Shown in pieces: positions 35,833 through 46,415 of a DNA stretch of 64,000 nt. How positions within the stretch are numbered: the stretch's first letter is position 1; every line of letters begins with the position of its first letter. The translations under genes and the position numbers were made by a program. The notes under the pieces were generated by a model. The model worked only from the letters and a program-made list of their open reading frames with translations, made no database searches and was not told the DNA's origin. This DNA is from Uloborus plumipes (Eukaryota; Arthropoda; Arachnida; Araneae; Uloboridae). The stretch lies in assembly GCA_038373865.1 (NCBI GenBank), contig JAXGGA010006516.1, forward strand, positions 1 to 64,000, written 5' to 3'.

Positions 35833-36210
35833 CTACTTGCCAGCTGTAATTTTGGTTAAAGAGTTGAACAAACATGATATTTCATTGCACAGTTTATCAC
35901 TTATGTTGTGTGTTCTTCCAGAAAACGTTGTAAGTTCCAATGAAGTAACTTTACGTACTATTTTCTTTGCGGGTACCCACTCAGTATCATTTTTTGACAG
36001 TTGAAAGGCAGTTTTTGGTCCAGAAGGATGAAAGAATTGCACCAAAATATCATTGTTAGCTTCACTTTTGTCTTCAACTTTTTCCATCCACCACTTCTCA
36101 TCTCTCTCAATCTGATGATCATCAAAGCTCAAGATTGTGGAAGTAACAAAGCACCTGATTTGATTATTCTTTAAGGAAACATATCTGTGATAACCTCTTG
36201 TACCTTTCAC
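35833..36210 (-). pseudogene. Gene fragment in left arm of element V (HPxGP-domain protein)
   Basis: 125 open codons, including WWMEKVEDKSEANNDILVQF, FHPSGPKTAFQLSKNDTEWV and PAKKIVRKVTSLEL. The FxHPxGPxxxFxxxxxDxxWVP pattern resembles the C-terminal part of uncharacterised, transposon-associated arthropod and cnidarian proteins (recognised from memory, not searched). It is likely a C-terminal exon remnant without start context. The other arm carries an inverted twin at 36473-36772. Confidence 0.5.
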
Positions 36211-36472
36211 TGTTAAACAACATATATGTATGTTTCTTCAGCTGTAATTGAGCGAATGGAAAACACACTGACTGAAAGATTTGAATATTGTTTAACAGTG
36301 AAAGATACAAGGTTATCACACATATGTTCCCTTAAATAACAATCAAATCAGGTGCTTTGTTACTTCCACAGACTTGAACTTTGATGATCATCAGACTTCA
36401 ATACTATTTACAAATGTGTCGTCATTCACAAATAATGACTTTGTTGCCTGTATATAGGATGAGAAGTGGTAG

Positions 36473-36772
36473 ATGGGAAAAGTTGAAGACAAAAGTAAAG
36501 CTAACAATGATATTTTGGTGCATTTCTTTTATCCTTCTGGACCAAAAACTGCCTTTCAACTGTCAAAAAATGATACTGCGTGGGTACCCGCAAAGAAAAT
36601 AGTACGTAAGGTTACTTCATTGGAACTCACAACTTTTTCTGGAAGAACACACAACATAAGTGATAAACTGTGCAATAAAATATCATGTTTGTTCAACTTT
36701 TTAACCAAAATTACAGCTGGCAAGTATTTAAGAGTAAGAGAGAGACACAAAAGTATATTTAAAAAACATTAA
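36473..36772 (+). pseudogene. Gene fragment in right arm of element V (inverted twin)
   Basis: 99 open codons, MGKVEDKSKANNDILVHFFY and PSGPKTAFQLSKNDTAWVPA, then KKIVRKVTSLELTTFSGRTH. It differs from the left-arm copy at a handful of positions (for example H/Y in HPSGP, E/A before WVP). Its upstream part is disrupted around 36395-36470. Divergent orientation from the palindrome centre. Confidence 0.5.
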
Positions 36773-38029
36773 TGTGTGTAATAGTTTACACCATTGTAGT
36801 GCATAAAACACATGGGTAAGTTCATGAACGGTAGTTCATTTTACGGTAGTACTAGTACTACTGTCGATTTTTCTTAAAAACAGATGTAATTAAAAGTGCA
36901 TTGTTAACTTATATATTTCAGCATTATTTAGCTTCGTCAGTTAAGATAATTTTAAGCCTTAGTTGCTAATTTAGCATTGCACGAGTGTATAAAAAAGGTA
37001 GCGTTTTTGTTGAAATTCGCAGCTCAATAACTCAAAACGCAGTTGAGTCTCAGTCATAATTTTTTTGTGAGATATTCTTATTAGTATTAGGAACATTTTA
37101 TATAATTTTCTTTTTTTTTTTTCATTCAGTCCCTTTTCAGATATTGGCCTACAAAAATTGGCATTTTCGCGTTTTCCGCCATTTTTGAAGACCCGTAGAA
37201 AAAAAAGGAGTTCATTTTAAAGACTAAAACTTATGCTGCTGGTAGTATTATGAGTACTCAAACACACAAATAAAATAATATTGCTGAGTCTCTCTTCCTT
37301 CATAAAAATTTATGGTCTTAAAAATTACCAATTTCTGCGTTTTTTCCTAGTTTTTCGAGAAAGATTTTGACCAATTTTCTTACATGATAGGGAAATTCAA
37401 AGAAGGTGTATTTAAAGGTAATTTTATGCTGAACAAACTGGTTTTTAAATTATTTTGATATCTTTAAAAACGACTTGGCAATAAAATTTTTCGCAAACCC
37501 TGTTTTTCTATCAAATTTGCCAAATCGCCATTTTGAAATGGCTGCCAAATAAAAAATATAGCATGTAAATTTTTTTCAATTGCAGTTTTGTTCATGTCTA
37601 CCCATAGGTAATCCATGATAAAAGAATCAGGAAAATTAAAAATGTTGAGCAACACGACTGGGTGATTTGAGATGGATTGACTCAAAAGAAATCTGTGGTT
37701 CAACTGTCGTACTACCTGGGTCGAAAGAAAAATTTCCAAAAAACAGCCCGGATCCAAAAGGTTAAACGAATACTGTCGGTTCCAAGAAATATTATTCGAT
37801 TAAATGGGATATTCGATTAAGCAGGGATCTTTAACATTACGTCTATGGCATCGGTTCCGAGATATTTTGTTTGTATAAGCGAGGTATTCGTTTATCCGTT
37901 ACCCGATTAAGCGGGGACGACAGTACCTGTCAAGTATGGTACGAAATGGCAGCTTTTTCTATGGAATAGCTCAACATATAAAAATGTACTGTTGGCAAAA
38001 AGAAAAGTTGTTTGAATGTACTTATTATA

Positions 38030-39390
38030 ATTTATTGAACCGTTCAAGCAACCTTTCCCCACCTAATAACTTTTAAGTGAACCGTCCGAATTGAATAAAG
38101 TTTTTTTTGTTCGAAAGATCTTATCAAGAATACTTTATTCCCGTTTTTAAATTTCCGATTTGAACAATTTTTCGTTCAACATTGAACCGTTCAAACAAGC
38201 TCTCACCCCTAATAACTTTTGAGTGAACCGTCCGATTTAAACAAACTTTTTTTTGTTCGAAAGATCTCGGCAAGGATACTTCATCCCCGTTTTTAAATTT
38301 CCGATTTGAACAATTTTTCGTTCAACATTGAACCGTTCAAACAAGCTCTCACACCTAATAACTTTTGAATGAACAGTCCGATTTAAACAAACTTTTTTTT
38401 GTTCAAAAGATCTCAGCAAGGATGCTTCATTACCGTATTTAAATTTTCAGTTTGAACATTTTTTTTGTTCAACATTGAACTGTTCAAACAACCTTTCCCC
38501 ACCTAATAACTTTTAAGTGAACCGTCCGAATTGAATAAACTTTTTTTTGTTCGAAAGATCTCGGAGAGGCTCATTCCTATATTTCACTTTTCAATTTGAA
38601 CCATTTTTCGTTCAATGATGAACCGTTCAGAAAACATTTTAACATGAGCGCCTACGGAGAAATTTAAATTGAATGTTGATTCTGAACTTCAAGGCGGATT
38701 TCCTTCAAACTAACTTTGTAAGAAAATGGTTTTGATAAATAATGTATTGTAAAGTACTTTTTTGAATAATCTTCTGTGAGGACTCTGATTCCGACTCCGA
38801 CTCCGCAAACATGGCGGAAATGCAGTTTCAGAAAAAATGACTGACTGGGCAGACGATTTTTTGTATATTTATTTATTTGTTTTGTTTAATTTATTATTAT
38901 TTTTTTTTACCAGACGATTTTTTTTGTTAACAAAAATTTTTCATTCACGAGAGCATTTTATTCCTTATTTATATTTAACAACTGGCAACGGATTAAAAAT
39001 GAAATTCAAGACATTTTATTAACGAACGAACGAGTTTTTTTTTCTTTCTTTGATAAAATGTGTTTTGAAGTTCTTTGTACTTTTATTTTATTTATTTTTT
39101 TTTTCTTTTGAAAACGATTGTGGAATTTTTCTACGGAAGAACTATAGCAGTTACATTCTTTTAAAGGTGCGACAAAACTTTATTGACTCGTTTATTTACT
39201 TTTTACGTGTCTATTTTATCTGATGAGAGGGGTATATTTTGCTTTCAGAAATCAGCTTTAAGTGCAAAAAGATATGTTTGACATAATTTTTAGTTTTAGA
39301 TAATCAAGAGAATATTGATCAGATGCTACAATGCCTATGTCGATGTACGGGAAAGTAGGCTCGTTTAGTTCTTGACAGAACTTCTTGTTA
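38030..39390. mobile_element. Repeat T, second copy (5'-shortened)
   Basis: Starts within the tandem gaaccgttcaa units of about 145 bp (near 38038, 38183, 38328, 38477 and 38622), continues through atggcggaaatgcagtttca and the T-rich segment, and ends acgggaaagtaggctcgttt then agttcttgacagaacttctt, like 13901-13945. A common 3' end with a variable 5' end suggests a retro- or rolling-circle mechanism. Confidence 0.65.
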
Positions 39391-39449
39391 TTGAATGAGT
39401 TGATGTTTTGATTGACATGTGTGTTACTTACCTGAAATTTCTAATGCAG

Positions 39450-39653
39450 GGTAACATTGAATTTCAAAATGAAAACGACTGTACATCAGTGAAAAACCAT
39501 GACTCTCTTAAGTCTGTCTCTCAGTGCTTAGGAGTGTCAAGTGAAAACTTAGAAAAGGCTCTTTGTCAAAGAGTCATTGCTGCAAGAGGGGAGGTCATGG
39601 AGAAAGTTCATACGGTCTCGGAGGCTGTTTATGGTCGAGATGCTTTTGCTAAA
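39450..39653 (+). CDS. Myo1D: Myo1D exon with cardiomyopathy-loop/TEDS region
   Basis: Residues 247-314 (GNIEFQNENDCTSVKNH... to GRDAFAK). It carries the actin-contacting loop and TEDS-rule position: counting 16 residues back from the D of DAFAK gives Glu294, an acidic residue like the Asp of human Myo1D. Phase 0 at both ends. Acceptor ctaatgcag, donor GTGAGT. A transposon-derived repeat ends about 60 bp upstream of the acceptor. Confidence 0.94.
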
Positions 39654-39943
39654 GTGAGTGCACATACATTTTTGCTCACATCTAAATTTTCATGCGATTT
39701 TGTTATTTTATTCATAGTTAATTAGAATTCATAATAATTTTTATAAAATCAATATAATGTTGAATATTTACTTGCTTGTTTTAATCATAGTTAATTAGTA
39801 TTCTTAATAGTTTTTATAAAATCAATTTAATGTTGAGCATTTATTGTTTGTTCACTTTTTGAAAAACTTTTAAGTTCTCCTAGTCTGGTTTCCTAGTCTG
39901 GATAAATATTAATTTCTTACTTAACATTTTTGCTTATTTGTAG

Positions 39944-40089
39944 GCTATTTATGAAAGGTTGTTTTCTTTTATTGTGGGTCGTATCAACGATGCCATTGAA
40001 GTTGAATCTAACGGTCATGGAATGAAGAAGAATAATACAGTTATGGGAGTGCTTGACATCTATGGTTTTGAGATCTTTGAGTTGAACAG
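39944..40089 (+). CDS. Myo1D: Myo1D exon with switch II
   Basis: Residues 315-362: [20 protein letters not shown], then switch II and relay start in [16 protein letters not shown]. It ends two bases into the Ser codon of [17 protein letters not shown]. Acceptor cttatttgtag, donor GTGAAA. Confidence 0.95.
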
Positions 40090-40699
40090 GTGAAAAATTT
40101 TGTCTTACTCAAAATAAGTGTAATTTTATTTGTATATACTCTTATATCATGTATGAAATTTTCAGTCAAAGTACTTGTTGTCAGGTAATTTTTTAAAATC
40201 AGCACCCTAAAAAGCTTGAAAATTGTTGTCATTCCTGTTCTTGCATCCTTGTTCAACATTTGAACTGTCAATTCTTATAATAATTTATTTATGAGTTCAA
40301 GAATCAGCTTTAAGTTAAAAAACAAAATCTTCAAGTTTAAGATTCATTTATTAAACACTAAACATCAGCATATAGCTCTAAGACATGTTCAAAACTTACC
40401 GAGCTGAATACAAACATTACTAGAATTGATTGAAATAACTGCACCTAAAATAAACAGTTACGTTACATAAAAAGACACAAGTAAAATGCATAAATAGTTC
40501 TAAAAACTTGTTAAACCAATATTTATCCTTTAGATTTTTTTCCTTCATTGGATAAATAGTGTATGCTGCACTTAACGTTATTAAAGCATTTTAATGTCAA
40601 TATTAGAGCACGCGGAAGTGACAAAAAACAGTTGTTAATCTGGGTCTTAGTCAATCAAGACTTTAAATTAAATCACATGATTTTATTTCACAGAATTAA

Positions 40700-41375
40700 A
40701 ACCCAGCAAGCAAAACTTCTTGCCTCAAGATTGCATCAAGATTGACGTGTCAAGAAGGCAATCTTGCATCAATCATGCCTCAAGATTGTTATGATACTGA
40801 TTTTCGATTGTCAGAGTCTTGCAACAAGATTGTCTGACAAGGAGCATGCAACCTAATATCAAGAAAATAACAAGATAGGTTGTTTTTTGTAATCTTGCAT
40901 AAAGATTGTCATGACAAGAAAATGTCAAGATCTTGATATTTTCTTGTCATGACAATCTGTAACCAAGATGTGTAGGAATGCTGGGTGTAAAACTCTGTGC
41001 ATGCGCCTCTCTTCTATTGTAGGCTCTAATGATCTTCACGACAACAATGAGATATCAAGAACATTCCTTTCAATCTTGACGTTGACAAGATTGATGCAAT
41101 CTTGATATTGCAAGACGAAATCAATATTGATGTGTCAAGATGTATTTAAGATTGCATACATCTTGTTACAAAAATCTTGTTATAACACTCTTTATGCAAT
41201 CTTGATATTGTAAAACGAAATCAATATTGGTATGTCAAGATGTATGTAAGATTGCATAACTGTCTAGATTGTTATAACTGTCTTGTTATAACAGTCCTTA
41301 TGCAAGATTAAATACGCAATCTTGACGCTGTCAAGACAATATCAAGATCCGTCAAGATTGCTGCAAGAAGTTTTG
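40700..41375. repeat. CAAGAT-rich palindromic repeat
   Basis: Left end acccagcaagcaaaacttct; far right gcaagaagttttgctt is its inverse. An intermediate inverse of the first bases lies at 40977-40985 (atgctgggt). Between them more than twenty CAAGAT/ATCTTG words in both orientations. It may be two overlapping fold-back elements. No frame. Confidence 0.6.
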
Positions 41376-41383
41376 CTTAAAGA

Positions 41384-41530
41384 CCTTTGTACCTGCCTTT
41401 ATACAGATGTTTGGTAAGACCTCATTTGGAGTATGCTGTTCAGTTTTAGTCTCCTGATCTTATGAAAGGTATCAATTTATTTATTGGAAAGGGTTCAATG
41501 GAGGACTAATATTAGTAAATAGGCTTTAAT
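41384..41530 (+). pseudogene. LINE reverse-transcriptase fragment
   Basis: Translates CLYRCLVRPHLEYAVQF-stop-SPDLMK, the LYxxLVRPxLEYAxxxWSP motif between RT palm and C-terminus of CR1/jockey-like LINEs, with a TAG in place of the Trp codon. Only about 45 codons remain. It lies just upstream of a Myo1D exon. Confidence 0.7.
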
Positions 41531-41603
41531 GTTTTAAAATCGTTTTTTAAATTATTGTTTATTGCCTGCTTTGTTAACTTTTCTTTTCATGTTTCATGAA
41601 TAG

Positions 41604-41829
41604 CTTTGAGCAGTTCTGCATCAATTATTGCAATGAAAAACTGCAACAGCTGTTCATCGAGTTAGTGCTGAAGCAGGAGCAAGAAGAATACCGACGTGAA
41701 GGAATCACGTGGCACGACGTTGAATACTTCAATAATGCTGTGATTTGCCAATTGATGGACGAACCTCACAAAGGAATTTTCGCCATTGCCGATGAAGCTT
41801 GTCTAACTGTAGGAAAAATGACAGATGAG
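41604..41829 (+). CDS. Myo1D: Myo1D exon (relay helix, lower 50K)
   Basis: Residues 363-438. It contains [18 protein letters not shown] and [20 protein letters not shown], the strongly conserved relay helix region, and ends [14 protein letters not shown]. Acceptor catgaatag, donor GTTAGT. A LINE fragment lies 70-220 bp upstream. Confidence 0.95.
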
Positions 41830-43830
41830 GTTAGTTAGTTGCCATAATTTTTTTTTTCCTGAATGGAGTATTATGTTGTGTCAACGATTTTTTTTTTGGC
41901 CCAAAAGCTATACTTTTAAACTTTAATTTGATATTATTTCTCTTTTATTTGTGCTTTCCGGTATACTGATGGTGAAGGTATATTTGTGCTAAGGTGGGAT
42001 GGCGAATGAACTGGAAGCAATAAAAGCTTTAACTGCTCACTTGTTCTCACTGATCTTACCTATTACTTAAATCAAGTGTTCTATTTCCACTTCCTGTTCA
42101 TCCTGTCACACCCTGTTCATCCACTTCCTGTTATCTTTTCTTAGGGCAACTCTATACCCAACTTGTAATCTCAAAAGTGAAATGTTTATAAATGGTCGTC
42201 AAAACTTTTTTTTTATATTTTCATTTCTAGTTATCAGTATGCTATCATACCACAAATCATTAGATAGCATTTTTTTACTAGAAGAAATTATCATAGGAGG
42301 TTGAAAATTGAATTTCTAGTATAATAACATGTTAAAAAAAAAAAAAAAATATGGGTGGTAAATATCATTGATCAAGATAAAGTTAAGGAATTAGAAAAAT
42401 AATACGTGGTTGCTGTTAAAATCCTTTACTGATAATGTATTATTGGTCCAAAAACTAATATATATATAAATGCCTGCTTGTTTTATTACCTTGTAGTGCC
42501 AAGTCGGTACTTTTAAGGTTCACTATCAGCACCATAGAAAAGTTTATTAAAAATTGTCTCAAAGCCATACTGATTTTTGATGTATATTATTTAGTATTTG
42601 GGCTGTCACCACTCACTGCACCAACATTTATGTTCAATAGATTCCAATGTTTCATGAAAGACTCAATGTCCACCCTGTAGAATGGAAGACAAATAAATGA
42701 AATTTCAGAAGGTCAGCTTTAAATCGTAACTTCCCTTTTCCTCTCATTCACATTTCTACAATTTCCTACTAGAATAGTGTAGTATAGCGGCAAAGTAATT
42801 ACAAGCCCCCCCCCCTCTCCTCTCCCCTTTTTTTCCCCATTACTTTTTTTTTAATATGTCTGATGTCTTAAGCAGCGCTAAACTTCTTCAGCTTACACAG
42901 GTTTTGTTGATTCATTTTATACCAAAGAGTAGAAAATAAGAGAAATATTTTGTGTTTGTGGAAGTTAAAATATTTCTTTTCCTAAAGTCTCCGACAATCT
43001 TACATCCTCTAAACTCTAATTATAAATGTAGTGTTTGGTAAAACTGAACCAGTGTCAGGATAGCCTCAAAAATGAAATAGGTACAAAAACATTAAATATT
43101 TACATCTTAGCCTGTAAAGGGTTTATTTAAAAATGAATAAGTCTGTGCTTTCGCATTTACTTCCCGTTCGGTCATTTCGACGTTTTTAAAGTTTTTTGGA
43201 GGCTGCAATGATGTATTGAATAAAGGAGAGCATTGAGATTTAAAATCTGACTCTTGCCACAAAGCCCAGACGATAAACTTAACAGCCTCCATTGTTAAAA
43301 CTCAGGGTGGTAAGATCAAATAGAAATTTTGCATAAAATTGTTGACTGTCATCAAAACTTAATTGTGAATAATTTTTCATTTAATTACTTATTTTTCATT
43401 GAATTAAAAAATGAATATTGAAACATAAACTGACGAAAATATTGCAGGAATGTTTCAGTATAACAAGGCATCCACTATCAATTCATTAAGTAATGAACTT
43501 GGGAATCTTAGAAATATTGTTTAAACTTTTAATTCAAACCTTTTAGTCCTGAACATTTTTGCCTTTTGCCATTACTTTTAGAGATAACCCTTACTGTAAA
43601 ACTAGTTTATTGCAGTAATATTGTTTCTTTTGTGTACGTTTTTGTTTTATGTTTATAATTTTCATTTTGTTTAAACATACTGAAGTGTGTTTTAAATGCA
43701 ATTTGGAGTGATATGTGAATTATTTGCATTCATTTTCAAATATTCATTTAAAAAGTATTTTATTTCGATGAGTTTTATTTTAGTAACAATCTAATAATGA
43801 CATAGAATAATTATTTTTTACTGTTTTTAG
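41830..43830. other. Intron, nothing recognised
   Basis: AT-rich, with a C-run at 42806-42815 and an A-run at about 42332-42348. No transposon ends or coding frames that I can support. Confidence 0.5.
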
Positions 43831-43890
43831 CTGTTATTAGAAGCAATGGATATAAAGTTAGCTGCTCACAAGCATTATACTAGTCGCAAA
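43831..43890 (+). CDS. Myo1D: Myo1D exon (60 bp)
   Basis: Residues 439-458, LLLEAMDIKLAAHKHYTSRK, equivalent to human FLEALNSKLGKHAHFSSRK. Phase 0 at both ends; acceptor ctgtttttag, donor GTAAGT. Too short to be found by ORF length; placed by homology and frame continuity. Confidence 0.9.
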
Positions 43891-43935
43891 GTAAGTATTT
43901 GTAAGAAAAGCAGTCGAAAACTTTGTACAATTGAT

Positions 43936-44224
43936 GAAGTTAAAAATACAAGACAACGTGTCTACAAGTACAAATAAAAGGTTAAAATAGAGTTAGAAAA
44001 CTCTAGCAGATAGCTATTTCGGGGCTGTTATGAATGAAGCCCCATCATCAGTGCAAAAAGATAATGGTTCACTGACACCAGTCAAGTGAACCAGGAATGT
44101 GAGAAACGTGAGGGTAAATAAACAGAACAGGAAGAGTAGGTACGCAGAAACTATTACGTCAAGGGTTGGACACGACAACCCTTGTCTTGTCCTTGTAGAC
44201 ACGTTGTCTTGTATTTTTAACTTC
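43936..44224 (-). mobile_element. Penelope-like terminal fragment with 33-bp perfect inverted ends
   Basis: 43936-43968 (gaagttaaaaatacaagaca...) and 44192-44224 are exact inverses. Between them, on the minus strand, is a hammerhead-ribozyme core of the kind found in Penelope-like retroelement repeats, plus a hairpin ggttcac...gtgaacc. No reverse transcriptase frame. Confidence 0.6.
44001..44060 (-). ncRNA. Candidate minimal hammerhead ribozyme
   Basis: Minus strand: CTGATGA (44051-44045), a 6-bp stem II GGGGCT/AGCCCC with an 11-nt loop, GAAA (44020-44017), then the self-complementary TAGCTA as a very short stem III, and TC as the cleavage dinucleotide (cut between 44009 and 44008). Stem I pairs GCA before the core with TGC after the cut, plus weaker pairs. 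The palindromic stem III suggests activity as a dimer, as known for retroelement hammerheads. Confidence 0.65.
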
Positions 44225-45029
44225 AGCAAAGTAAGTAGTTTGAATAATTAAAGATCTTGCTTATCATCTTATTGTTTAGCTTATGTTTTTATATATTTCT
44301 TTTTGGATAAAAGTATGTAAAATTTGCATCATGTGGTCTTATAAAATAATTTCCGTCTTCCCATTTAGTACAATGTGCGTCTCTCATTTCTCATGCTCTA
44401 AAATTACCTCTTTCAGAGACTTTTAAGTTGTTCCCAGAAGAATTTTGCCTGATATTATCAAGCAATTTATTATATTGATTATATGATTATATGTATGATT
44501 ATCAAATATTAGTGCCCTTACTTTTAGTAATGGTATAATCATGATTATTTTTTTTTAAACTACTAAGGTGATAGATATTTGCTTGCAATTTGTTTTTTGT
44601 TTCGTACTCTTTGTAAAAAGATTGCTAAAAGTACTGTTTAGCAATGATAGTGCAACCTAGCAGAACATTTTGACAATATACTAAAATTAAACTAGAACTT
44701 ATGTTAAATGTATTGTGAATAGAAATTTATTAAATTTTTCTTTCATATGCTAATCTTGCAGAAAGCTGCAGGTGTAGCTGTTTGCATGATTTATGCCATT
44801 TTAAACAAATTATGATGAGCGATATTAAAGCGTAGAATTACATAAATACAATAGAACTTCTGAATGAAAGAATAAATATATCAATGTTGTGTTACATGAA
44901 AGGGGTAGCAACGTCAGAGTTGTTCAGTAAAAAAATCCAAGTTTCAAATTTGATTTGGGTTTGTTTTCTTTAATAACAAGTATTTTCATGTGCAAATTAA
45001 TAAATAAAAATTTTTTTTGTTTCTTTAAG
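44225..45029. other. Intron, nothing recognised
   Basis: AT-rich intron with no recognisable insertion. Confidence 0.5.
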
Positions 45030-45175
45030 CTTTGTCCGACAGAAAAATCTTTGGAACATAAACGTGACTTTCGAATAAGACACTATGCTGGAGATGTAAC
45101 TTATTCTATAACTGCCTTTATGGAGAAAAATACGGATAGCCTTTACCAAGATTTCAAAAGGCTTTTATTTTGCAG
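45030..45175 (+). CDS. Myo1D: Myo1D exon (actin-binding region)
   Basis: Residues 459-506: [20 protein letters not shown], then [20 protein letters not shown] and DFKRLLFC. HYAGDVxYS is the class I signature next to loop 2. Acceptor tttctttaag, donor GTAAGC. It ends two bases into a Ser codon. Confidence 0.95.
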
Positions 45176-45228
45176 GTAAGCACATAGAGCATGTAACCTG
45201 CATTATTTACTTACGATCAAGCTTAAAT

Positions 45229-45612
45229 CTGTGGCTTGGTTCTAAAAGGGCCTAAGTCAAAAATGTTACTTTCAAGAAAAAGGCGATGAAAGATAGCTGA
45301 GATTTTTTAGAATGCTATAACTTTCTTATATTAAGATTCTCATTATTATTTTTTGGTGTTTGTTTATTGTTAGTGTAAAGAAACATTATTTTATCATACG
45401 AAATTTTTTAACCTGTTACTATTTTATGTAAATATTATGACATTGTGTGTATATGACATTGGCTGACATTATAATGGAAAAACAACCAATTTTAGTTTGA
45501 TATTAGACATTGGCTTTTGTAGAATTAGAGTTTTACTAAATTGGAAACTTTTGATGTAAATAACACAGAATGTGAAAAAATTGACATTGGCCCTTTTAGA
45601 ACCAAGCCACAG
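45229..45612. mobile_element. TIR element with recurring GACATTGGC phrase
   Basis: Ends CTGTGGCTTGGTTCTAAAAG ... CTTTTAGAACCAAGCCACAG (about 24 bp of inverted repeat). AAAT adjoins both ends (possible 4-bp duplication). The word gacatt(ggc) recurs near 45430, 45448, 45459, 45507 and 45583. No frame. Confidence 0.7.
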
Positions 45613-45737
45613 AAATAATTGTGATTTTTTTTTCTCCTTTGAAAGAAAATACTGTAAATAGTCTACATTTTCTTTGGTTTGAATTTTTATATTTTTTGTG
45701 AGCTTGCTTGTCTTTTAAATAATATTCATTTTTATAG

Positions 45738-45792
45738 TGCTGATCCTATAATTTCACAGATGTGGCCTGATGGTGATCAAGATATTACACAA
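45738..45792 (+). CDS. Myo1D: Myo1D exon (55 bp, loop 2 region)
   Basis: Residues 507-525, SADPIISQMWPDGDQDITQ, equivalent to human SSNPVLKNMWPEGKLSITE. Acceptor attttatag, donor GTAATC. Followed by the 7.3-kb intron holding the Tc1 copy and the tandem array. Confidence 0.9.
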
Positions 45793-46067
45793 GTAATCTT
45801 TTTTTTTTTTATTATTTGTCTCTTTTACTTGTCAAGAATTAAATAGCTTTTAAAATCAACATTTTGTTTTATATTTGAACTTGAATTTACTTTAGAAATT
45901 ATTTTTGTTGCTTGATATTGATGATTGAAAAGAAAAAAACTAATATTTTCTTACATGTTATACATTTGTTTCATTTCTAATGCTGTGACCAATTACATTA
46001 TTTAAAATATTCTTCATAGTTGAAAATCGATCAATCTGGTAAGATCATATTAAACTGTCACATGACC

Positions 46068-46415
46068 AGTAGCCTAGCTAGGGGGCCCAGCGCCCGTGGC
46101 GAACTTGAAAAATTGCGCCCCCCCCCCCTTAGAGGTCGCTCTGATGGGAGGTCATTGTGAATTCCTAAAATGTCCTTACTCCAAGAATTTTGATTTATTT
46201 ATTCGAAAAATTTGCAGACAATGTTGCAACCTTTTTTTTTCTTTTTGCTTTCTTTTAGCATTTTTAATGGTGCTCAGTGTTTTCCCTCATGTTATGTGTG
46301 CATGATATGTCTGCTTGTTCGTTGAATTGGGAAAAATTTAAGTTTTATTTTTGACAAGTTATTTGTTCAATTTTAGAATTTTTGTCTCGCCAACAATTTT
46401 AGTTCGAGGCGTTCC
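46068..46415. mobile_element. hAT-like fragment related to 20920-21592
   Basis: Left gtagcctagctagggggccc ...; then agaggtcgctctgatgggag then gtcattgtga (46131-46160) and ttttagttcgaggcgttcc (46397-46415) match the two ends of the earlier element. The first 60 bp (gcctagctaggggg) resemble the tandem array unit end. No clean target duplication. Confidence 0.5.

Larger units (their letters stand above)
31566..37683. mobile_element. Palindromic element V with two inverted copies of a gene fragment
   Basis: Ends GGGTCAATCCATCTCAAATC ... GATTTGAGATGGATTGACTC, with AAAA on both sides (31562-31565, 37684-37687). Without the hAT pair inserted at 32465 it is a near-perfect inverted repeat with arms of about 1.35 kb and a spacer at about 36222-36287. 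Each arm ends, next to the centre, in a divergent open frame encoding a FFHPSGPKTAFQLSKND-type domain. The element may be a fold-back derivative of a larger transposon. Confidence 0.8.
31410..37760. mobile_element. piggyBac-like MITE W, copy split by element V
   Basis: Flanked by TTAA (31406-31409, 37761-37764). The left 150 bp and right 75 bp together reconstitute the 228-bp copy at 27476-27703 in reverse orientation. The break is at ggaaaa|gaaatctg, where element V entered. Confidence 0.85.
31391..37925. mobile_element. pogo-like element Q split by the nested stack
   Basis: Left TACTGTCGGCCCCGCTTAA; right end ccgattaagcggggacgaca then gta, its inverse. The 165 bp right of the stack (37761-37925) has repeated pogo-type phrases (tattcgattaa, ttatccgttacccgatt). 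The TTAA of its left arm was the target for the piggyBac-like insertion. A second, decayed copy lies at 61486-61622. Confidence 0.65.
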
